Positions 14,052 through 19,235 of a stretch of 19,235 nucleotides of DNA are shown here, piece by piece. Numbering within the stretch: the stretch's first letter is position 1; every line of letters begins with the position of its first letter. The stretch is from Deltaproteobacteria bacterium (GTDB taxonomy: Bacteria; Desulfobacterota; DSM-4660; Desulfatiglandales; HGW-15). Location of the stretch: assembly GCA_016926135.1 (NCBI GenBank), contig JAFGPH010000191.1, forward strand, positions 1-19,235. The letters run 5' to 3'. The notes beneath the pieces are model-generated. The model had not been told where the DNA came from, searched no databases, and saw only the letters and a list, made by a program, of their open reading frames with translations. Made by a program: the position numbers and the translations under genes.

Positions 14052-15578
14052 TCATGGTGTGTCGTTTGAGGACTCAAAGAGGTCATGAGCAATGGCCCTC
14101 TTCAGGACCTTACCCGTGGCGCTCTTGGGCAGTTCCTGCACCAGCTTCACCAGCCTGGGGTACTTGTAGGGGGCCACGCGTTCTTTGACGAAGGCGCGAA
14201 TCTCCTCGGACGTGGCATTCGTTCCGGGGCGCAAAACCACCAGGGCGGCCACCTCTTCACCCAGGTCCGGGTGGGGCACTCCCAGCACTGCCGCTTCGCT
14301 CACCGCAGGGTGGGTGTAAAGGATCTCCTCCACTTCGCGCGGATAGACGTTGAAGCCGCCCCGAATGACCATGTCCTTCTTGCGGTCAACAATATAGATG
14401 TATCCGTCTTCATCCTGCCTTGCGAGATCCCCGGTGTGCAGCCAGCCTCCCCGCAGGGTCTCCTCCGTGGCTTCGGGCTGATGGAGATAGCCTTTCATCA
14501 CTCCCGGACCCCGCACGATCAACTCACCCACGTCTCCCCGTTTTACATCGCGGTCCTCTTCGTCCACCACCCTGGCCTCGAACCCGGGGATCGGCACGCC
14601 GATCGAGCCGGGACGGGTGGGCCGGCAGTAAGGGTTCTCCACACAGACCGGAGAGCACTCGGTCAACCCATATCCTTCGTAGACGGTTGTTTGGAACTGT
14701 GACTCGAAACGCCTGAGCACCTCCACCGGCAGGGAAGCCCCGCCCGATACGCAGAACCGGAGAGAAGACCGCGCAGGTGGTTTTGCCGACGCCATTTCCG
14801 CCAGCCGGTTGAACACGGTGGGGACCGCGATAAGGATGGAGCTTCCCTCTTCCTCAATGGCCGCAAACACCTCCTCGGCCTCGAAGTGCACCCACAGGCG
14901 CACGGTCAGCCCCAGGTAGATGGAGGCATTCAGGGTGCTGGTCTGCCCGTAGATGTGAAAGAAGGGCAACACCCCCAGCACCACATCCCCCGGTTCCGTG
15001 TGCCGCATGTCCGCCACCGTCATGGCATTGCTGGCCAGGTTTCTGTGGGTCAGTACGGCGCCCTTGGGAAGCCCTGTCGTGCCGCTCGTGTAGATCATGG
15101 CCAGCGGTTCGTCATCCCGGGCAGGATAGGTGGGAAATGCGCCGTGATCCGCAAAGAGCGCTTCCAGGGGCGTAAATCCGTTCGCAGGCCCTCCGTCGGC
15201 TACCCGGATGTCCATGGCGGCCAGACCTGCCATCACCTTGCGCGCCTCTTCCAGGTGCGCGGCGTGGCCGATGAAGGCCCTGGCGCCGGAGTCGCGGAAG
15301 ATGTGCTGGAGTTCGCCCACACGGTAGAGGAAATTGATGGGAAGCACTACCGACCCCATCTTGGCTAGCGCATAGTAGACCGTGACCCAGTTGATGGAGT
15401 TGGGCATCATGAGCACGCACACGTCGCCGGGCTTCAGGCCGGCGGCCTTCAGGCTGGCGGCCAGGTTGTCCACCCGCCGAATCAGGCGTGCATAGGTGGC
15501 GACCTCATCCTGAAATCGGACGGCAGGATGATCCGGCCGCCGGGCGGCCGTGTTCTCCAGGAGGGAAACGAGGTTCAT
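14052..15578 (-). CDS. AMP-forming acyl-CoA ligase (508 aa)
   Basis: This ANL-superfamily enzyme should turn a carboxylate, ATP and CoA into acyl-CoA, AMP and pyrophosphate. The motifs are intact: the phosphate loop YTSGTTGLPKGA (163-174), LPFFHIYGQ, the EGYGLTE adenine-binding motif, GGWLHTGD, the hinge region DRKKDMVIRGGFNVYP, and PKSATGKVLKR with the catalytic lysine near the C-terminus. The N-terminus is short, as in fatty acid or aromatic acid ligases of about 510 residues. Start ATG 15578 has CGGAG seven bases upstream. It sits between livF (54 bp upstream) and dctP (its stop is 14 bp before the dctP start), linking two importers. Substrate is unknown; motifs alone do not separate medium-chain, long-chain and aromatic ligases. 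Confidence 0.91.
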   Translation of the reverse strand: MNLVSLLENTAARRPDHPAVRFQDEVATYARLIRRVDNLAASLKAAGLKPGDVCVLMMPNSINWVTVYYALAKMGSVVLPINFLYRVGELQHIFRDSGARAFIGHAAHLEEARKVMAGLAAMDIRVADGGPANGFTPLEALFADHGAFPTYPARDDEPLAMIYTSGTTGLPKGAVLTHRNLASNAMTVADMRHTEPGDVVLGVLPFFHIYGQTSTLNASIYLGLTVRLWVHFEAEEVFAAIEEEGSSILIAVPTVFNRLAEMASAKPPARSSLRFCVSGGASLPVEVLRRFESQFQTTVYEGYGLTECSPVCVENPYCRPTRPGSIGVPIPGFEARVVDEEDRDVKRGDVGELIVRGPGVMKGYLHQPEATEETLRGGWLHTGDLARQDEDGYIYIVDRKKDMVIRGGFNVYPREVEEILYTHPAVSEAAVLGVPHPDLGEEVAALVVLRPGTNATSEEIRAFVKERVAPYKYPRLVKLVQELPKSATGKVLKRAIAHDLFESSNDTP

Positions 15579-15632
15579 GACAGGCTCCGGAGTGAAGATG
15601 GAAGCACTGCTTTCGAGAACGTCGGCGAGGCC

Positions 15633-16382
15633 TTAGAGCCCCAGGTACGTTTTCCGAATGAGTTCGTTGTGCAGCAGGTCCTCTCCGGTCCCCTTTGCAA
15701 TGATTCTCCCCGATGAGAGCACGTAATTGCAGGTGGCCATTTTGAAAACCGTACTCACCTCCTGTTCCACAAGGAGGATCGTGATTCCCAGGCCACGAAT
15801 CTCCAGGATCTTTTGAAACACCTCGGCCCTCATGATGGGAGCAAGGCCTGTCGAGGGCTCGTCGATGCAGAGGAGTTTGGGACGCGACATCAAGGCCCTC
15901 CCGATGGCGAGCATCTGTTGTTCACCCCCGGAGAGGGTCCCGGAGACCTGCCTGGATCTCCCCTTCAGGACGGGAAACAGCTGATAGACCTTCAGCAGTT
16001 CTTCCTCCACCTGTCTCTTGTCCTTTGAGAGGTAGGCGCCGGCCAGCAGGTTGTCGAGGACCGTCATTTCCCGAAACGGCCTTCTCCTCTCGGGGCAGTG
16101 GATCAGACCCCTCTTTGCAATCTCATGGGCGGGGACCTGGTCGATTCTTTCGCCATCAAAGGTCACCGTGCCTTCGAGAATCACATCCCCCCTCGTTGAC
16201 CGGCGGGTAATTTCTCTCTCCCAGGCCACCAGCCCGGTTATGGCCCTGAGAAGGGTCGACTTCCCCGCCCCATTCGGGCCCACCAGGCTGACCAGTCCAC
16301 CCTGGTCCACTCCCATACTCAAGTCGTTGATCAGCGTGGCCTTATCGTAGCAGACCCTCAGATGGGCGACTTCCAGCAGCAA
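15633..16382 (-). CDS. livF: Branched-chain amino acid-type ABC transporter ATPase (LivF)
   Basis: This 249-residue cytoplasmic ATPase powers a hydrophobic amino acid/carboxylate-type ABC importer together with LivG. Walker A is GPNGAGKS (35-42), the signature is LSGGEQQ (150-156), and Walker B is LLCIDEPS with E175. The H-loop position reads VEQE, the glutamine variant normal for LivF. About 18 extra residues (54-71, WEREITRRSTRGDVILEG) are inserted between the Walker A helix and the TFDGERI strand. The start is TTG 16382, two bases after the livG stop, with GGAGG nine bases upstream inside the end of livG. Confidence 0.9.
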   Translation of the reverse strand: MLLEVAHLRVCYDKATLINDLSMGVDQGGLVSLVGPNGAGKSTLLRAITGLVAWEREITRRSTRGDVILEGTVTFDGERIDQVPAHEIAKRGLIHCPERRRPFREMTVLDNLLAGAYLSKDKRQVEEELLKVYQLFPVLKGRSRQVSGTLSGGEQQMLAIGRALMSRPKLLCIDEPSTGLAPIMRAEVFQKILEIRGLGITILLVEQEVSTVFKMATCNYVLSSGRIIAKGTGEDLLHNELIRKTYLGL

Positions 16383-16384
16383 TC

Positions 16385-17152
16385 TCAGATGCCTCCTGTG
16401 CCGAGATAGGCCTCAATGACCTTTGGGTTGTTTACGATCTCCTCGGGTGTCCCGTCGGCGATGATGGTGCCGAAATCCAGCACAATGATCCGATCCACGA
16501 TCTTCATCAACTGCTGGAGCTTGTGCTCCACGATGATCATGGCCGGTCCTTCACTGTGCAATCTGCCGAAACGGCCCCCTTTATGCAGCCTCTGGATGGA
16601 TTTGGCCATGAGATCGGTCTCTGCCGGGCTGAGTCCCCCGAAGGGTTCATCCAGAAGAAGCAGTTCAGGCTCCGTGGCCACGGCCCGGGCCACCTCCAGC
16701 CGTTTGAGATCACCCTGGGAAAGGGTGGAGGCCTTCTCCAGGGCCATATCCGAGATCCCGGCGAACTCCAGGGCGTCCATGGCCCTTGCCTCCACCTTCT
16801 TGACCCACTCCCCCCTCTTCATGGCCCTGGGGGAAAGGCAGGAGACCATGACGTTTGCAATGATGGGGAGCCGCCGGAAGGGTCTCATGTTCTGGAAGGT
16901 GCAGGCAATTCCCGCCTTCACGATATTCCAGGTCTTTTTTCCGGCAATGTCCTTGCCCTTGAAGCGGACCGCCCCGGAATCGGGTTTCAATACGCCGGTG
17001 ATCAGTCTCAGCAGGGTGGTCTTGCCCGCCCCGTTGGGCCCGATCAGACCTAGGATCTCTTCCCGGCCCATGGCAAAGCTGGCTTTGTTGAGGGCACGAA
17101 GCCCTCCGAAGCTCTTGGAGAGTTTTTCCACCTCCAGGAAATGCTGGGCCAT
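16385..17152 (-). CDS. livG: Branched-chain amino acid-type ABC transporter ATPase (LivG)
   Basis: This 255-residue partner ATPase has Walker A GPNGAGKT (38-45), the Q-loop in TFQNMRPF, a signature reading LSQGDLKR (144-151) and Walker B LLLLDEP with E169. The H-loop is VEH (H210) and the C-terminus ends EAYLGTGG. About ten extra residues (191-203, GGRFGRLHSEGPA) lie just before the H-loop strand, where ordinary LivG is shorter. ATG 17152 has AGGAAGG five bases upstream, overlapping the stop of the ligase gene 10 bp before. Position between two acyl-CoA ligases suggests the importer carries a carboxylic acid rather than leucine, which is inference. Confidence 0.9.
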   Translation of the reverse strand: MAQHFLEVEKLSKSFGGLRALNKASFAMGREEILGLIGPNGAGKTTLLRLITGVLKPDSGAVRFKGKDIAGKKTWNIVKAGIACTFQNMRPFRRLPIIANVMVSCLSPRAMKRGEWVKKVEARAMDALEFAGISDMALEKASTLSQGDLKRLEVARAVATEPELLLLDEPFGGLSPAETDLMAKSIQRLHKGGRFGRLHSEGPAMIIVEHKLQQLMKIVDRIIVLDFGTIIADGTPEEIVNNPKVIEAYLGTGGI

Positions 17153-17162
17153 GTTCGCCTTC

Positions 17163-18863
17163 CTACGCCTCCTCCCTCAACTCACGCCTGGAGACCTTCC
17201 CCACGTCCGTTTTGGGGAGTTCACCCCGGAATTCGACGACTTTCGGAATCTTGTAATGAGCCAGGTGTTGTTTGCAGAAGCCGATGATCTCCTCCTCCGA
17301 AATCTTCCCCCTCGCCTCACTCTGTAGGACCACGTAGGCCTTGATCATCTGGCCGACCTTGGGATCAGGCACACCCACTACACCCGCGGCCTTGATCTGG
17401 GGATGCATGTAGAGGACCTCCTCCACATGCCTGGCAAACACGGAGTACCCCTTGTGTTTGATCAGATCCCTCTTGCGGTCGAAGAAGTGGAAGTACCCTT
17501 CTTCGTCCATCCTGACCAGGTCACCGGTCCTGAGCCATTTCTTCCCCTCCATCTCGACGAAGCTCTCCTCCGCCTCCTCTGGCCTCCTCCAGTATCCTTG
17601 CATGATGTTGGGGCCGTTCAGAATCAGTTCACCCTCCTCACCTACAGGCACGAAATCCGTGCCTTCAGGGGTCACGATCGCGGCGCTCACACCCGGCAGG
17701 GGGATCCCAAATGAACCGGCCTTGGGTCTGTCAAACGGTGTGGCGTGGCTGACGGCCGTTGTCTCCGTCATGCCGTATCCTTCCAGAATCTTGGAGCCTG
17801 TCCTGTTTTCCCATGCTTCGATGGTGGATTGATGGAGGGTATCGGCCCCACAGGCGATCAGCTTGAGCGCCTTCCAGTTCACGCGGTTCGTCTTTTCGTG
17901 CTCCTTCAGATACTCAAAGAGGGTGGGGACGCCGAAGAAGCCGGATGCTTGATAGCGCTGCATGGCGCCCAGGATTTCTTCGATATCCGGGGTGGTGAAA
18001 AGGACAAGCGTGGATCCCATGACCAGGCCGACCAGCATCACCACCACCTGTCCATAGATGTGGAAGAAGGGAAGGAAGGCGATGCTCGTCTCCTTGCCCT
18101 CCTCGAAAACAGGCCAGAAGGACAGGATCTGGGCCTGCAGGGCAACCATGTTTCGGTGCGTGAGAACGGCCGCCTTGGGAAGTCCGGTGGTTCCCCCCGT
18201 GTAGGGAAGTGCAGCGATGTCGTTGGCGGGGTGGATCGTCACCTTCGGAGGTCGAGGCGGGTATTTCCTGATCAGGTCCTGGAACCGGTGGAGCCCGGCC
18301 TGCTCCATAACCTGGGCAGTGGGAACCTCCATGCCCTTGTACGCCTTGGCCAGGGCGCTTCTCCCAAACAACCGCTTAAGGGGAGGGAGATAATCCCCGA
18401 TGTCGGAGAGAACCACGGTATCCAGGTGAACCCCGGCCTTTTCCACGTTTTCATACAGGATGTCCTCGCAGACCACGTTCTTGGCCTCGCTGTCCTCCAG
18501 CTGATGCTTCACCTCCTGGCTCGTGTAGACCGGGCTGATGGGGGTCACCTTGGCTCCCAGTTTCAATGTGGCAAAATAGGCAATGGCATACTGCGGGCAG
18601 TTCAAGAGATAGAGGGCCACCGTGTCGCCCTTTTTCACTCCCAGATCGGCCAGGGCCGTGGCAAAACGGTCAACCAGGTCCTTGAGGGTCTTGTAGCTGA
18701 TCTTCTTTCCGTAGAAGATCAATGCCGCCTTGTTCCCGTACTTCCCCGCGGCCTGATCAAAGAGCTCCGGCACCGAGAGTTCGGGAACGTCGACCTCTGC
18801 AGGAACACCCTTGGGATAGTACTTCAACCATGGTTTGGACAGGTACGCTTCTTTGGGATCCAT
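17163..18863 (-). CDS. AMP-forming acyl-CoA ligase, FadD-like (566 aa)
   Basis: A second ANL-superfamily ligase, longer than the first and closer in layout to long-chain fatty acid CoA ligases. Key motifs: phosphate loop YTGGTTGLPKAA (221-232, glycine in place of the usual serine), FLPFFHIYGQ, LEGYGMTETTAVSHATP, RTGDLVRMDEEGYFHFFDRKRDLIKHKGYSVF, and PKTDVGKVSRRELR with the catalytic lysine. The N-terminus MDPKEAYLSKPWLKYYPKGVP is the common start of this subgroup. ATG 18863 has GGGGG seven bases upstream. It is the first gene after the repeat-bearing spacer, so the operon promoter may lie there, although I find no clear -35/-10 pair. Two non-identical ligases in one cluster suggest two substrates or a substrate processed in two stages. 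Confidence 0.92.
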   Translation of the reverse strand: MDPKEAYLSKPWLKYYPKGVPAEVDVPELSVPELFDQAAGKYGNKAALIFYGKKISYKTLKDLVDRFATALADLGVKKGDTVALYLLNCPQYAIAYFATLKLGAKVTPISPVYTSQEVKHQLEDSEAKNVVCEDILYENVEKAGVHLDTVVLSDIGDYLPPLKRLFGRSALAKAYKGMEVPTAQVMEQAGLHRFQDLIRKYPPRPPKVTIHPANDIAALPYTGGTTGLPKAAVLTHRNMVALQAQILSFWPVFEEGKETSIAFLPFFHIYGQVVVMLVGLVMGSTLVLFTTPDIEEILGAMQRYQASGFFGVPTLFEYLKEHEKTNRVNWKALKLIACGADTLHQSTIEAWENRTGSKILEGYGMTETTAVSHATPFDRPKAGSFGIPLPGVSAAIVTPEGTDFVPVGEEGELILNGPNIMQGYWRRPEEAEESFVEMEGKKWLRTGDLVRMDEEGYFHFFDRKRDLIKHKGYSVFARHVEEVLYMHPQIKAAGVVGVPDPKVGQMIKAYVVLQSEARGKISEEEIIGFCKQHLAHYKIPKVVEFRGELPKTDVGKVSRRELREEA

Positions 18864-18881
18864 CCCTTTACCCCCATCGAG

Positions 18882-19015
18882 CTTTTTGCAAGACTCTCAA
18901 GCTTGACGATCTCGAAAAAAGTCGCGTTCACCCTTCGATACCTCAGGACGAACGCTCAAAAGCCAGAGCAACTGTCCGATTCTCCGTTCGTGGTGAGGTA
19001 TCGAACCATGAACGC
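18882..19015. repeat. REP/MITE-like element with nested inverted repeats
   Basis: Two 31-bp arms, 18924-18954 and 18985-19015, are inverted copies matching at 26 of 31 positions, with the shared core TTCGATACCTCA, around a 30-bp loop. Each arm is itself a hairpin with CGTTC/GAACG ends; in the right arm TGGT/ACCA extends the stem. Next to it, CTTTTTGCAAGA (18882-18893) and TCTCGAAAAAAG (18910-18921) form another imperfect inverted repeat (10 of 12 paired). The layout is that of a paired REP element or small non-coding mobile repeat in the 5' region of the ligase gene. No transposase is encoded here. Confidence 0.75.
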
Positions 19016-19043
19016 AACCCTGGTTTCGGACTTCTTAGAAGGG

Positions 19044-19086
19044 CCTCAACCTTGAATCTCAAACCCTGAACCTTTGAACCCTCATT
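19044..19086. repeat. Degenerate 7-8 bp tandem repeat at the livM 3' end
   Basis: Successive units CCTCAA, CCTTGAA, TCTCAAA, CCCTGAA, CCTTTGAA and CCCTCATT run from 19044 to 19086, overlapping the livM stop. Read on the - strand this is a GGTTCA-type run just after the LivM coding end. It may be a slippage-generated simple repeat; no function is evident. Confidence 0.5.
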
Positions 19087-19235
19087 CCAACGGCGCCGTA
19101 CAAATCCGGCACGTCTTCCGCGTAGCCACGTTCCTGACCTTGCATCGCGGACACTCTGTTTCCAGCTTGTCTCGCACCCAGGGGAAAAACCCCTCCGGCA
19201 TGTAAAGCAGGATCAACAGGATGACAACGGCGAAC
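19082..19235 (-). CDS. livM: LivM-type ABC permease, C-terminal end with zinc ribbon (5' partial)
   Basis: The last 50 codons of a gene that enters from the right edge. It begins with a hydrophobic helix end, FAVVILLILLYMPEGFFPWV, which matches the C-terminus of branched-chain amino acid permease LivM (usually ending in a 'FxPRGL'-like helix exit). It then continues with a cytoplasmic-looking tail holding C-x2-C-x10-C-x2-C, from CPRC to CRIC (19100-19153), a zinc ribbon that ordinary LivM proteins do not have. The stop is TGA at 19082-19084. With livG and livF downstream on the same strand, LivM is the natural assignment, but only the end is visible. Confidence 0.75.
   Translation of the reverse strand, partial: FAVVILLILLYMPEGFFPWVRDKLETECPRCKVRNVATRKTCRICTAPLE

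Noticed and set aside
12760..14088. 442-codon open frame on the + strand
   Set aside because: It is antisense to dctQ and dctP, both well-supported family members. No motif is seen in the + strand product.
17745..19055. 436-codon open frame on the + strand
   Set aside because: It is antisense to the FadD-like ligase and runs through the inverted repeat, with no coherent protein pattern.

Overview
The window looks like chromosomal DNA from a moderately GC-rich anaerobic or facultative proteobacterium-like organism. A Desulfobacterota (former Deltaproteobacteria) fatty-acid or aromatic-acid degrader is my best guess. That rests on the mix of acyl-CoA ligases, branched-chain-type ABC and TRAP importers, a DUF362 protein, a stand-alone Fe-S old-yellow-enzyme homologue and REP-like intergenic repeats. 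This placement is inference, since no marker gene fixes the taxon.

Left part (1-2631, + strand): the 3' end of a DUF1573-like gene, RNase HI, a small flavin reductase-like flavoprotein, an AT-rich spacer, a zinc-ribbon protein with a long acidic LDLD-repeat tail, and a tRNA-Phe(GAA) gene with a clear sigma70-type promoter and an intrinsic terminator.

Right part (2611-19235, all - strand; transcription runs from high to low coordinates): the end of a LivM-type ABC permease with a C-terminal zinc ribbon; a 218-bp spacer with a REP/MITE-like inverted repeat; then acyl-CoA ligase, LivG, LivF, a second acyl-CoA ligase, TRAP transporter DctP-DctQ-DctM, an old-yellow-enzyme/dienoyl-CoA reductase-like protein with a four-Cys cluster, a large (595 aa) acyl-CoA dehydrogenase, a broken thiolase, an intact thiolase, a DUF362 protein, two crotonase-family proteins and an Sfp-type phosphopantetheinyl transferase. 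Several junctions overlap as ATGA or have gaps of only a few bases, so most of this is probably one or two operons.

Taken together, the right part reads as a module for importing a carboxylic acid, activating it to its CoA thioester, and degrading it by beta-oxidation (dehydrogenation, hydration, thiolysis). A 3-hydroxyacyl-CoA dehydrogenase and electron-transfer flavoprotein are not in the window. The most notable points are: a thiolase remnant with two internal deletions whose original stop still overlaps the start of the intact thiolase; a zinc ribbon on LivM; a crotonase lacking both usual catalytic glutamates; a DUF362 protein with a C-terminal Cys set translationally coupled to the thiolase; the acidic zinc-ribbon protein; and the inverted-repeat element. 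I see no CRISPR array, phage or complete insertion sequence.
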